Shown: positions 7,915-20,367 of the stretch, piece after piece | How positions within the stretch are numbered: position 1 is the first letter of the stretch | Layout: the number at the start of each line of letters is the position of its first letter | Source: Planctomycetota bacterium | GTDB lineage: Bacteria > Planctomycetota > UBA1135 > UBA2386 | Length of the DNA stretch: 35,946 nucleotides | Direction of reading: 5' to 3' | NCBI GenBank assembly: GCA_016235155.1 | Contig: JACRLW010000104.1 | Span: 1-35,946, forward strand | The notes under the pieces: model-generated | Told to the model about the DNA's origin: nothing | The model's database searches: none | What the model saw: only the letters and a program-made list of their open reading frames with translations | Made by a program: the position numbers and the translations under genes

Positions 7915-9462
7915 ATGGGCGCGCGACGCGAACCGGGCATCCGCAACGGCATCGACGGTCTCGCGTCGGCCGTGATCTTCCTCGTGCTGATGAAGTACTT
8001 CGCCGCGGAGGCCTACGTGATCCCGTCCGCGTCGATGCAGCCGACGTTGATCGGCTCGCCCCAGTCCGGCGTGCAGGATCGCGTGCTGGTCGACAAGACC
8101 GCCTACCTGGCGCACGGCCCGCGCCGCTGGGACGTCGCCGCGTTCCGCCACCCGCTGCGCGCGACGCAGGACCTCGTGAAGCGGGTCGTCGGACTGCCGG
8201 GCGAGACGATCTCGATCGCCGGCGGCAACCTCCACCGCGTGGGCGCGGACGGCGAGGACGTATTGCGCCGGCCGGCGGAGTTGCTCCGAGCCCAGTGGCG
8301 TGAGGTCTTCCCGGCGCGTGCGCGCCGGCGCGGCGAGGAACGGCTGCTCGGCGCGTCGTTCGTCGTCGAGCGCGGGGAATGGCAGGAGAAAGGCGGCGGT
8401 CTCTCGCTGCGCCAGGACGGCGCGGATGCGGTCGCCGCGCTGCGCTTCGCCGATGCGTCGCCCGGCGGACTCGTCGACGACGCGCGGGACGGCCTGCCGG
8501 ACCAAGTGGTGGATGCCGGAGTCGCCGCGACCGGCCCGAACGAAGCGGTGCAGGATGTCCGGGCGCAACTGACCGTCGGCGCGGCGTCGCCGGGGCCGGC
8601 GCTGAGCATCGAGCTCGCGATCGAACGGCCCGGCCACGCGCGGCGCCGCTTCGAACTCGCGATCGCCGCCGGCCACGGCGTCCTGATCGCCGCCGACGAA
8701 GGCGGCCCGCGCGCGACGAGCGATCCGTTCGACGTGCCGCTCGCGGGCGGCGCTTCATGCACGCTGCGGTTCACGCACGTCGACGACGAGTGCGTCGCGG
8801 AACTCGGCGGCCGCGAGGTCGCGCGCCTCGATTGCCGTGCGTTCCGGACGCGCGACGCTCTGGTCCCGGACGCCGGCGGGGGAACCGTTGTGCTTCGGAT
8901 CGCGGTGCATGGCGCCGCGGAACTCCGCATCGCGGCGATCCGCATCGACCGGGACGTCCACTACCGCGCGTCGTGCATCGCGTCGCCCGCGCCGACGCGC
9001 TTCACCGTCCCCGCCGATCGGTATTTCGTGCTGGGCGACGAACCGCGCAATTCGATCGACTCGCGCGACTGGGCGGCGATCACCGTCGGCGCGACGAGCG
9101 ACGGACGCCTGGTCGACCCGCGCGCGCATGCGGATGCCGTCGCGTGGAAAGGCGCACTACGCACCGTCGCGTCCGATCGGCTTCCCGAAGTCGACGAGAA
9201 CCCGATCTTCGTGCCGGGCGCATCGACGGTCCTGTTCACGGACACGCTCGGCGAGTCACACGCGCTGCGAGGTGAGCAGGTGCCGAACCCGCACGTCGAG
9301 TTCATCGACTCGCTCACCGTGCCGTGGCTCCGCGGCGCCGACGGTGATTGGCAGCCGGAGATCGAGTTCGCGCCCTTCGTCCCGCGCGCTGCGTTCCTCG
9401 GCCGCGTGGTGTTCGTCTTCTGGCCGACGTGGCCGGCGTTCCGTCTCGGCGTCGTGCGCTGA
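7915..9462 (+). CDS. lepB: Signal peptidase I with large inserted domain
   Basis: This 515-aa type I leader peptidase cleaves signal peptides from exported proteins at the outer face of the inner membrane. An N-terminal membrane segment (about 15-33) is followed by the catalytic Ser motif IPSASMQPTL (Ser40) and the Lys motif VKRVVGLPGE (Lys89). The third conserved box GDEPRNSIDSR lies at 374-384, and the family's closing GRVVFVFWP segment is near the C-terminus. The family normally measures 200-300 aa. About 230 extra residues (roughly 125-355) sit between the Lys motif and the GD box. They look beta-rich and resemble a LamG/DUF1080-like sandwich, with a start FVVERGEWQEKGGGLSL and an end AAIRIDRDVHYR. 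The ATG at 7915 immediately precedes the membrane segment. The enzyme would serve the many secreted proteins encoded nearby. Confidence 0.92.
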   Translation: MGARREPGIRNGIDGLASAVIFLVLMKYFAAEAYVIPSASMQPTLIGSPQSGVQDRVLVDKTAYLAHGPRRWDVAAFRHPLRATQDLVKRVVGLPGETISIAGGNLHRVGADGEDVLRRPAELLRAQWREVFPARARRRGEERLLGASFVVERGEWQEKGGGLSLRQDGADAVAALRFADASPGGLVDDARDGLPDQVVDAGVAATGPNEAVQDVRAQLTVGAASPGPALSIELAIERPGHARRRFELAIAAGHGVLIAADEGGPRATSDPFDVPLAGGASCTLRFTHVDDECVAELGGREVARLDCRAFRTRDALVPDAGGGTVVLRIAVHGAAELRIAAIRIDRDVHYRASCIASPAPTRFTVPADRYFVLGDEPRNSIDSRDWAAITVGATSDGRLVDPRAHADAVAWKGALRTVASDRLPEVDENPIFVPGASTVLFTDTLGESHALRGEQVPNPHVEFIDSLTVPWLRGADGDWQPEIEFAPFVPRAAFLGRVVFVFWPTWPAFRLGVVR

Positions 9463-9690
9463 TCACGAGAGCGCGTCGCGATGCGTACGAGTTGGAGTCG
9501 ACGTGTCGCGAGTGACCCGAAATTGGTACGGGCGTCCACGATTCGCGAAGAGTGCTCGCCCGCAGGGCGGTTCGAAGTCGCGCGACCGATGAACTTCGGT
9601 TCGCCGTGACCGCCCGCGGCCTGCGCGATCAGCGGCAGTCGCTCCTTGCCCTGCCGCGCCAATCCTCCTGCCCATCCGGAGCATCCCACC

Positions 9691-10653
9691 TTGACTCGCA
9701 AGCACTTCGTTCTCTTCCTCGCTCCCGCGGTCGTCCTGTCCGGTGCGCTCTTCTCCCGCGGCTCCGGCACCTTCCCCGGATCCAACAGCATCCCGTCGGA
9801 TGCCGCACAGCGTGCGCCGTCGTGCACCTCGTGTCACAGCGGCACGATCGGCGGCAGCAGCGTCGCGACGCGTCTGACCGTCGCCGATCACTCCCTCGCC
9901 TACGGCGAGTCGATCCAGACCTCGGTCGCCGTCAGCGGCCCGAGCGGCAGCACCGGTGGGTTCATCGTCGAGAACAGCGCCGGGACGTTCACCGCCGGCA
10001 CGACGTCGCGCACCAACACCTCCGGACGTCTCGGCCAATTCGTGACGCACAATTTCGGCGGCAATCGCAGTTGGACCTTCTCGTACGCAGCGCCCAACGT
10101 TCCGGGTCTGGTGCGGCTCTACGCGGTCGCGTTGGCCTCGAATGGCTCCGGCACCGGCGGCGACGTGATGGCCTTCCAGGGCTTCAACAGTGCCGCGACC
10201 GAGGCGACGCCGGTGTACGTCGGCGTCAATGCACCGGGCAACCTCCGTTACGGCCAAGGCTGCGTCGGCGGCTACGGCAACTGGCCGGTGCTGTATGCCG
10301 ATCAGACCCCGACGGTCGGGAACGCCGCGTACGGCTTCCGCCTCGCGGGCGCGGCGCCGTCGACGACCGCCCTGTTCATGATCGGCATGCCGCGCGCCAC
10401 GCCGCTCGATCTCGCGCTCATCGGCGCGAACGGCTGCAGCCTCTGGGTCGATCCGCTCGTCAGTGTGAGCTTGCCGACGAGCGCGGGCGCAGCTCAGCGC
10501 GGCGAAGGAACCGCGTTCCTGCCGCTCGGCGTGCCCGGGAACCCGGCGCTGGTCGGCACCATGCTCGCCACCCAGTGTGCGATCGTCGACATGGCGAGCG
10601 GGCGCTCGATGCCGATCACGACGACCGCGGCTCTCCTGTTCACGATCCAGTGA
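9691..10653 (+). CDS. Secreted choice-of-anchor V-like protein with a CxxCH motif
   Basis: This secreted protein has about 320 aa from a TTG start at 9691, which has a GGAG ribosome-binding element about 9 bases upstream. An alternative TTG start lies at 9646. A signal peptide (about 1-24) is followed by SCTSCHSG (Cys45, Cys48, His49), in the context typical of choice-of-anchor V/reelin-like domains found in secreted bacterial proteins. The CxxCH could bind one c-type heme. The middle region is an immunoglobulin-like beta domain. From about 195 on, beginning YGQGCVGGYGNWP, lies a second beta domain of the type that recurs at the ends of secreted proteins of this lineage. It ends with LATQCAIVD and a hydrophobic TIQ. 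The gene converges on the unknown secreted gene at 10667, with 13 bp between the stops. The exact role is unknown. Confidence 0.75.
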   Translation: MTRKHFVLFLAPAVVLSGALFSRGSGTFPGSNSIPSDAAQRAPSCTSCHSGTIGGSSVATRLTVADHSLAYGESIQTSVAVSGPSGSTGGFIVENSAGTFTAGTTSRTNTSGRLGQFVTHNFGGNRSWTFSYAAPNVPGLVRLYAVALASNGSGTGGDVMAFQGFNSAATEATPVYVGVNAPGNLRYGQGCVGGYGNWPVLYADQTPTVGNAAYGFRLAGAAPSTTALFMIGMPRATPLDLALIGANGCSLWVDPLVSVSLPTSAGAAQRGEGTAFLPLGVPGNPALVGTMLATQCAIVDMASGRSMPITTTAALLFTIQ

Positions 10654-10666
10654 TCGGGTGCGCTCG

Positions 10667-11839
10667 TCACCGCCGCGCCGGCTCGGGGTAGTCGTCGGGC
10701 AACACGAATCGACCCTGCTCGGGCGGCGTCCACTCGGGCAGGTCGCCGTCGGTGTTGGCGACGTAGACCCACCAGTTGTCGTAGCCCCAGTCCGTGGACC
10801 CGGGTCCCTTCGGCAGCTTGCCGAGGATCCAGCGCATGTAGCCGAACTGGTTCTTGCCCCAGCTCCAACTCGACGTGATGCGCGGCTCGCCGCGCAGGTC
10901 GGGATAGCGCGCCCAGCGATCGGACCAGCTCATCACGCGACGGCGGTTGTCGTAGTCGTATCCCGACTGACCGTTCGGGGGCACGTGGCAGTTGCCGACC
11001 ATCGACGGATTGCCGGGCGCGTCCATCTCGAGGTACGTGAACACGTTCCACGGGTCGCGGCGCGTCTGCGGGTCCCACACGCCGTCACCGAAGGCGAGAG
11101 CCATGATGCTCTCCACCCGGTGCACGTAGCTGTGGATCATGTTGTCCGCCCCGACCTCGACGTTGAAGCCCATCACCCAGGTCGTGCGGCCGAGCTCCGC
11201 GGGGATGTCGTACGGACGATAGAGCCAGGGATTGTCGGTAGGGCCATAGCGTTCGTAGCGGCGCGGCACGAGGAACGCGAACTCGTCGAAGTGGAAGCCG
11301 TCGGCGCCCCACAGCCACATCTCGGTGATGCCCTCGTCCATGAAGCGCTCCACGAGCCCGTTCTCCTCCATCACCGCGCGGTAGGACGTCGGTGACGGCT
11401 GCCATTGCTTCGTCTTCCGCACTTCGAGGTAGCTGTCGTCGTCGTAACGGAAGCCGTCGACCTTCTTCGTGTAGCCGTCGACGCGGATCACGTCGGCGAT
11501 CTCGTAGTTCACGTAACCCCAGCTCGCCTCGCGGATCACGTCGACGAGGATGTGCGAGAACTCGACCGGGTCGCTCGCGCCGAGCCACTCCGTGAGGCGC
11601 TTGCCGTCGTGCTGCTCGAGGACCGGGTCGTAGATCACCACGACGACCTTCGCCGCCTTGCGCCCTGTCGCGACCTTCGGATCGAAACGGAACGCGGGTC
11701 GCTTCCACTTGGTCGGAGCACCCTTCTCGATCACGTATGCGCCGGTGTGGGCGAGGGTTCCTTCCGGCGCCGCGGAATCGGTTTGCTGGGCCGCGAGCGG
11801 CGCCAGGACGAGCGAGCCGCAGAGGATGGTCGTGCGCAT
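10667..11839 (-). CDS. Secreted protein of unknown function
   Basis: This 390-aa protein begins at ATG 11839 with a signal peptide (MRTTILCGSLVLAPLAAQQ), so it acts outside the cytoplasm. I do not recognise a named family. The mature part opens with a KVVVVIYDPVLE strand. It is rich in aromatic and acidic residues, including DGFHFDEFAFLVP (about 200), GFNVEVGADNMIHSYVHRVES (about 245), NCHVPPNGQSGYDY (about 305) and ITSSWSWGKNQFGYMRW (about 345). The conserved-looking His, Asp and Trp clusters resemble carbohydrate-active or peptidase active sites, but no known catalytic signature is certain. It is divergent from a small secreted gene at 11933 (93 bp). Translation is clean, without stops or shifts. 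Confidence 0.75.
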   Translation of the reverse strand: MRTTILCGSLVLAPLAAQQTDSAAPEGTLAHTGAYVIEKGAPTKWKRPAFRFDPKVATGRKAAKVVVVIYDPVLEQHDGKRLTEWLGASDPVEFSHILVDVIREASWGYVNYEIADVIRVDGYTKKVDGFRYDDDSYLEVRKTKQWQPSPTSYRAVMEENGLVERFMDEGITEMWLWGADGFHFDEFAFLVPRRYERYGPTDNPWLYRPYDIPAELGRTTWVMGFNVEVGADNMIHSYVHRVESIMALAFGDGVWDPQTRRDPWNVFTYLEMDAPGNPSMVGNCHVPPNGQSGYDYDNRRRVMSWSDRWARYPDLRGEPRITSSWSWGKNQFGYMRWILGKLPKGPGSTDWGYDNWWVYVANTDGDLPEWTPPEQGRFVLPDDYPEPARR

Positions 11840-11932
11840 GGGCGGGGATGATAGGCGCGGCCCCGGGCTTCCCCCGCGCGTGACAGCGGCCGCTACGATC
11901 CCCCCGCCTCGTCCCGCTCCAACCCGAACACC

Positions 11933-12442
11933 ATGCTCCGATTCGCTCTCACCTGTCTCCTCTTCGCGGCCGCTCCCGCTGCGCAGACCACCGGCGTCGT
12001 GGGCGTCAACGACCTCACGGCGTACTTCCCGCCGGGCTTCGTCACCATGGGGAGCGGTGCGACGTCGTGCAACAGCCTGGGCTTCGTCCCGGGCGCGCCG
12101 TACACGGCCCTGTTCCTGCACGACGGCGGGCCGACGACGAGCACTGCGATCCTGATGTTGAGCTTCTGGGGCTGCACGGGCGCCGGGCTCGGCCTCACGC
12201 CGTCGGCGACCGCGGCCTGCGCCGGTCCGCTCGCGGGACTGCCGCTGACGAACCTCTGGTTCTCGCTACCCCTCGTACCAGCGCCAATCCCGTGGTTCAG
12301 CCTCGGCACGCTCGGCGGCTACACGCGCTTCTCGATCCCGATCCCTCCGGGGCCGGGGACGGTCTGGTTGCAGGCCGTGGCGCTCGACCCGTGCTCACCC
12401 TGGGGCTTCAAGTTCTCGCAGGCGCACGACTTCTCCTGGTGA
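11933..12442 (+). CDS. Small secreted beta-domain protein
   Basis: This 169-aa protein has a signal peptide (MLRFALTCLLFAAAPAAQ). The rest is a single hydrophobic, Gly/Pro-rich beta domain with four Cys residues (in TSCNSLG, WGCTG, AACAG and DPCSP), probably forming disulfides. The ending TVWLQAVALDPCSPWGF matches the style of the C-terminal domain seen in other secreted proteins of this window (end of 9691-10653 and of 24308-27454). No enzyme motif is present. It converges on the gene at 12464, with 21 bp between the stops. Confidence 0.7.
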   Translation: MLRFALTCLLFAAAPAAQTTGVVGVNDLTAYFPPGFVTMGSGATSCNSLGFVPGAPYTALFLHDGGPTTSTAILMLSFWGCTGAGLGLTPSATAACAGPLAGLPLTNLWFSLPLVPAPIPWFSLGTLGGYTRFSIPIPPGPGTVWLQAVALDPCSPWGFKFSQAHDFSW

Positions 12443-12463
12443 ACTCGGCCGGCCGGCGCCGCA

Positions 12464-14341
12464 TCACGGGTGCCGCTTCAGGTCGTCGACCACGAGGAGC
12501 TTCGTCGTGTCGTCGACCGCCGGATCGACTTCGAGCAGCGCGCCGGTCCCGTCGGGCATCATCTGACCCTGGGCCCAGATCCCGATCCGTGCGCCGAAGT
12601 CGTCGAACTCCGCGGTGAAGGCGCCGGCCGGATCGGTCGCGAAGTCGAGGTACCGTCGCAAGTCGAGTTCGCGCATCGCGAAGGCGACACGCATCCGGTC
12701 GCGGATCTCGGGCGGGCCGCGCGTGACGGGGAAGTCGGCCGGCCGGATCGACTCCGGGCGCGGTAGGAGCCGCATGAACTGGTACGACTCGTGCGGACGT
12801 CCCAGGCCCGAGGCCCAGATCGCTTCGCCGGCGATCTTCAGCCGCGGACGGAGATCGAGCGCGGCGCGCGCGTGACCGCTGCCGTCCACGATCGCCCCGC
12901 TCGCGTCGATCAGGGCCGAGCCGGTCGCGGACGACACGAACATCGGCGTGAGCCGGTCGCGGACGAGGAAGCTCGCGTGGCCGCGCGCGTCCGTGCGCGA
13001 CTCGACCACGAGGGGTCGCCGGCCCATCGCGACCCCGATGCCACGCCAGATCTTGGCGAAGCGCGCGGGCGTGCGGTCGGTGTCGCGCACGTCCAGGTCG
13101 ACGCGCGCGAGAGCGCGCAGGTCGATCGTCCACGGTTCACGGTCGTCGTGTTCGAGATCGTCGAGCGCGTCGATCACCAGCGGATCGCAACCGTCCGGTG
13201 TGAGATCGGGCGGCAGGACCAGGCAGAGCGTCGGTCGCTCCGCGGACGGCAGCGTGTCGAGCGCGAAGCGTCCGTCCGGATCCGTGCGCGCGACGTGCCG
13301 GATGCGGATCGGGTCGAAGGAGTGATGGAGGCGTTCGATGCGGTCGATCCACACGATCGAAACGCTGCCCGCTGCTCCACCGTTGCGATCCAGCACCTGA
13401 CCTTCGATGCGCCGGGCCGCGCTCAGCGTCGCGACGAGCACGCCGTCGCGGTCGGCTTCGACGAGCGCCGGCGCGCGGCCCGACGCGAGCGCGAGCAGCA
13501 GGTCGCCTTGCAGCGCGAACCCGCGGCGTGCATGGCGCGGCAGCGGGAGCGTGATCGAGGTGGTGCCGTCGGCGAGCGTGCGCGCGAGCGGGAGTTCGAG
13601 GGCCGACGGATTGCGACGGATCGTCGCGTCGCCGATACCCGCGCCCGTCACCGCATCGACGATGCGCACCGCGTAGAGCCGCGGCGGGTGGATCAGCAGC
13701 GGAACCGGGCGCGTCAAAGACCAGCTCGTCACGAGCGCGTCGTTCGCGGTGAGCAGCATGCCGTCGTTTCGCAGGACGTCGATCCAGAGCCGGTCGCCGG
13801 GTTGCGCGGGGATCCGGACGACGCCGTCCTCCGGCAACTCGACGTCGAACTGCTCGGCGTTGCCGATCGACGACGTGATCCGGCAGCGCAACGGTCCCGA
13901 CTCGCGCCAGGGCTCGGCGCCGCGGACCCGCAGCTCCACGGGCGGCCGTGCGCGCGGCTCGGGTTCGAGCACGACGGGCATCCCCGCGCACACGGCTTCG
14001 AGCACCTCGGTCACCGTGCGCGTCCCGTCGGCGTGCGATCGGTGGGCCCAGACGGAGTAGTGGCGACCGCGCAGGAGTCGGGCGCGAGCCCGGGCGCGCT
14101 CGTCGAGGATCACCTCGACGCGATCCTCGACGCCGACCCGCGCGTCGAGCGGGAACGGTCGCGACAGCAGGACGACCGTTGCACCGTTCCATGCGTCGCG
14201 ATCGCCGCGGACGGTGACCAGGGTCTCGCCGCGCGTCTCCTGTGCGGGAAGCCCGCTCGCCGCGAGCGTCATGAACGACGCCAGAGCGAGCGCCGTCAGG
14301 CGCGCTCGTCGACTCGATGTGCTCCGCGAGCGACTCCGCAC
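12464..14341 (-). CDS. Secreted carboxypeptidase-regulatory-like repeat protein
   Basis: This 625-aa protein starts at GTG 14341. The N-terminus is basic and then hydrophobic (about 15-33, ending ASGLPAQE), consistent with a signal peptide. The mature part is beta-rich. At least two stretches resemble carboxypeptidase-regulatory-like folds: YAVRIVDAVTGAGIGDATI (about 222) and IEGQVLDRNGGAAGSVSIVW (about 305), the latter followed by TDPDGRFALDTLP. This is the same domain type as the extracytoplasmic part of the sigma-factor fusion at 1919-5635. No catalytic motif is visible, so an adhesive or structural role is likely. It lies 22 bp downstream of the helicase gene on the same strand. Confidence 0.7.
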   Translation of the reverse strand: MRSRSRSTSSRRARLTALALASFMTLAASGLPAQETRGETLVTVRGDRDAWNGATVVLLSRPFPLDARVGVEDRVEVILDERARARARLLRGRHYSVWAHRSHADGTRTVTEVLEAVCAGMPVVLEPEPRARPPVELRVRGAEPWRESGPLRCRITSSIGNAEQFDVELPEDGVVRIPAQPGDRLWIDVLRNDGMLLTANDALVTSWSLTRPVPLLIHPPRLYAVRIVDAVTGAGIGDATIRRNPSALELPLARTLADGTTSITLPLPRHARRGFALQGDLLLALASGRAPALVEADRDGVLVATLSAARRIEGQVLDRNGGAAGSVSIVWIDRIERLHHSFDPIRIRHVARTDPDGRFALDTLPSAERPTLCLVLPPDLTPDGCDPLVIDALDDLEHDDREPWTIDLRALARVDLDVRDTDRTPARFAKIWRGIGVAMGRRPLVVESRTDARGHASFLVRDRLTPMFVSSATGSALIDASGAIVDGSGHARAALDLRPRLKIAGEAIWASGLGRPHESYQFMRLLPRPESIRPADFPVTRGPPEIRDRMRVAFAMRELDLRRYLDFATDPAGAFTAEFDDFGARIGIWAQGQMMPDGTGALLEVDPAVDDTTKLLVVDDLKRHP

Positions 14342-14363
14342 GCGGCGCAGTGTATGCGGCGCC

Positions 14364-16175
14364 TCAGGATTCGTGCGCTGCGCCGAAGCGGGCTCGGCCG
14401 AAGCTGCGGCTCGGCCGGTTCGTGCGATCGCGGTCGGCGGAGGGGCGGCCGTGCTGAGGGAACGGCTGAATCACCAGATGCGGGTCACGGGAGTCGCGGC
14501 CCGCGACGCGTTGCGCGAACTCGGCCGCGACGGTCGCGGCGACATCGAAGGTGGCGCTGAAGGCGCGGACGTCGATCTCGCCGACGTCCTGGCTGCTGAT
14601 CGAACCGCGACGGCAGACGTGGGCGAGGATGCGCTTGGGATCGCCGCCCTGCGTGCCGCCCCAGTTGATCTTGAAGCGGATGCGGTCGCCGAAGCGCGCG
14701 CGGCTCGCGGGTTCGCGCACGGGGCGTTCGCGTGAGGCGCGCTCGTTCGACGGCGCGTCGGGGGACTTCACGTCGAAGGGGGCGCGCGGTGCATGCGTCG
14801 CGAGCTTCGCCAGCAGACCCGCGACCAGGTCGATCGGGGGGAACTCGCCGAGCAGGCGCTCCGCGAACTCGCGCTGAGCGGCGTTCGGCGCGTGTTCCGC
14901 GAGTGCTCCGCGCAGGGCCGCCTCCGCGGCCGCGCGCTGGTGTTGGCGCACCGTCGCCGCGTCGGGCACCGGTTGCCAGGTCGGGCGCACGCGCGCGTCG
15001 GTGAGGATGCGCCGCACGCGACGCTCGGCGCCCTTGGGCGACAGCAGGACGCTCCGACCCTTCTGACCCGCGCGGCCGGTGCGTCCGCTGCGATGCGTGT
15101 AGATCGAACCGTCCATCGGCGGATCGAAGTGCACGACCGTCGAGACGCCCTCGATGTCGAGGCCGCGCGCCGCGACGTCGGTCGCGATCAGCGCCGTCAC
15201 GAGACCCTTGCGGAACGCCGCGAGCGTGCGCGTGCGGAGCACCTGGGTGAGTTCGCCGCTGATCGGCTGCGCGGCGAAGCCGTCGGCCGTCAGGCGATCG
15301 GCGAGCTCCGCGGTCTCCGCGCGCGTGCGGACGAAGACGAGCGTGCGCGCGTCACCCGCGAGCAGCAGCAGGTTGACGAGCGCCGCGTAGCGGTCCTTGG
15401 TCTCGATCGGATGGACGACGTGTTCGATGTCCTCGTGCGCGACGCCGAGCGCCGTGCCCTCGACGTGCAGCGGCTCGCGCTGGTACTCGCGCATGAGCGC
15501 GCGCACGTCCGGCGGGAACGTCGCGGACACGAGGTGCGTGCGGCGCTCGGCCGGCATCGCCGCGAGGATCGCGAGCAGGTCGTCGCGGAAGCCGAGGTCG
15601 AGCATCTGATCGGCTTCGTCGAGCACGACCTGCGTGACCTCGCTGAGGTCGAGCGTCCCGCTGCGCAGGTGATCGTGCAGTCGCCCGGGCGTGCCGACGA
15701 GGACGCTCGGCATCCGCCTCAGTCGCTGCTGTTCCGCGCCGACGTGCGTGCCGCCGGTGACGCAGTCGAGGCGCACGCCGCGCAGGTCGGCGAACAGCCA
15801 GGCGAGTTCGTCCTTCACCTGCTGCGCGAGCTCGCGCGTCGGCGTGACGATCAGGGTGTTCGGCCCTTTCGGCGTCGTTCCGCGCGCGACCATCCGCGCC
15901 GCGAGGACGAAGCCCAGCGCGACGGTCTTGCCCGAGCCGGTCTGCGAGGAGATCTGCAGGTCGCGCGCGCCGTCGTCGGCGGCGAGCACCGCGGACTGCA
16001 CCGCGGTCAGTTGCGCGAAACCACGGCGCGCGAGGGCGTCGCGCAGCGCATGGGGGACCGCTTCGAACGGGTCGGTGCCGGCTTCGGCTGGGGCGGGGGA
16101 CGGCGAAGACTCGATCGACGCGGGGTCGGTGCCGGCTTCTGGCTGTGGATCCGGCTGACCGGACGCGAAGGACAT
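14364..16175 (-). CDS. DEAD-box ATP-dependent RNA helicase with DbpA-type RNA-binding domain
   Basis: This 603-aa cytoplasmic RNA helicase has all the main motifs: Q motif FAQLTAVQ (53-60), Walker A SQTGSGKT (77-84), PTRELAQQ (112-119), TPGR (162-165), DEAD (186-189), SAT (217-219), LVFVRT (279-284), ATDVAARGLD (331-340) and HRSGRTGRAG (361-370). A C-terminal domain at about 500-572, with FKINWGG and ending HLVIQPF, matches the DbpA/CsdA RNA-binding fold used in ribosome assembly and cold adaptation. An acidic, Ala/Pro-rich N-terminus (1-35) and an Arg/Ser-rich tail are disordered. The ATG at 16175 gives the full Q motif. It lies 42 bp downstream of the prolyl iminopeptidase stop. The family is well defined, but DeaD versus DbpA orthology is not settled. 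Confidence 0.95.
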   Translation of the reverse strand: MSFASGQPDPQPEAGTDPASIESSPSPAPAEAGTDPFEAVPHALRDALARRGFAQLTAVQSAVLAADDGARDLQISSQTGSGKTVALGFVLAARMVARGTTPKGPNTLIVTPTRELAQQVKDELAWLFADLRGVRLDCVTGGTHVGAEQQRLRRMPSVLVGTPGRLHDHLRSGTLDLSEVTQVVLDEADQMLDLGFRDDLLAILAAMPAERRTHLVSATFPPDVRALMREYQREPLHVEGTALGVAHEDIEHVVHPIETKDRYAALVNLLLLAGDARTLVFVRTRAETAELADRLTADGFAAQPISGELTQVLRTRTLAAFRKGLVTALIATDVAARGLDIEGVSTVVHFDPPMDGSIYTHRSGRTGRAGQKGRSVLLSPKGAERRVRRILTDARVRPTWQPVPDAATVRQHQRAAAEAALRGALAEHAPNAAQREFAERLLGEFPPIDLVAGLLAKLATHAPRAPFDVKSPDAPSNERASRERPVREPASRARFGDRIRFKINWGGTQGGDPKRILAHVCRRGSISSQDVGEIDVRAFSATFDVAATVAAEFAQRVAGRDSRDPHLVIQPFPQHGRPSADRDRTNRPSRSFGRARFGAAHES

Positions 16176-16217
16176 ACCCCCTTGTCGCGGTTCATGAGGG
16201 CGCGGTCAACCGGCCAG

Positions 16218-19668
<3,451 letters not shown>

Positions 19669-19672
<4 letters not shown>

Positions 19673-20367
19673 GGGCGTTCGGTTGCGTGGGTGTGCTCGC
19701 GTTCGTCTCCGCGTGCGCCTCGGCACCGTCGTCGCGCACCGGCGAGGACGTCGCGTGGGAGATGCCGGCCGATGCGCACGGCGCACGCCTCGCCTTCGAG
19801 AACAGCGATCCGCGCGCGTTCTCGTGGCGTGACGGCGAACGCGGTCCGGAACTCGTGCTCGCCGAGCCCGCGCGTTGGGAGGCGCCGGTGCGCGCGCCGC
19901 AGGCGATCGCGCTGTGCACCGAGCTCGCGTTCGGCGAGTTCACGCTCGACGTCGAGGTCGCGCAGACCGGCCGCGAGTATCCGCACCGCGACCTCTGCCT
20001 CTACTTCGGCTGGCGCGACGCCGCGCACTTCGGCTACGTGCACCTGAGCAGCGCCGCCGACGAGAACGCGCACGGCGTCTTCTTGGTCGACGGCGCGCCG
20101 CGACGACAGGTCACCGCGCGCCGCGATGCCGGCATCGCCTGGGGTGCTCCGGACGCCTGGCATCGCGTGCGCCTCGAACGCCGCGACGGACGCGTGCGCG
20201 TGTTCGTCGACGGCGCGAGCGAAGCGGTGATGGAGGCCGACGCGGCGCCGTTCCGCGACGGCTTCTGCGGCGTCGGTTCCTTCGACGACGTCGGCGCGTT
20301 CCGCGCGCTGCGCATCCGCGGCAAGACCGTGCCGCGTCCCGACGCGGCTCCCTTCGCTTCGCGATGA
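19669..20367 (+). CDS. LamG/DUF1080-like lipoprotein
   Basis: This 232-aa protein begins with a lipoprotein signal (LAFVSAC, Cys16 as lipidation site). The mature part is a concanavalin-like beta sandwich of the LamG/3-keto-disaccharide-hydrolase (DUF1080) type: FGEFTLDVEVAQTGR (about 85-99), HRDLCLYFGWRD (about 105-116), WHRVRLERRDGRVRVFVDG (about 164-182) and the ending DDVGAFRALRIRGKTVPRP. In the known family, DUF1080 proteins hydrolyse 3-keto-glycosides made by partner oxidoreductases. That role is inferred from context. The key catalytic residues cannot be confirmed by eye. Both borders overlap their neighbours by ATGA. Confidence 0.8.

Noticed and set aside
16176..16217. Possible promoter between pip and the helicase
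   Set aside because: The sequence is too short and GC-rich for a recognisable -35/-10 pair.
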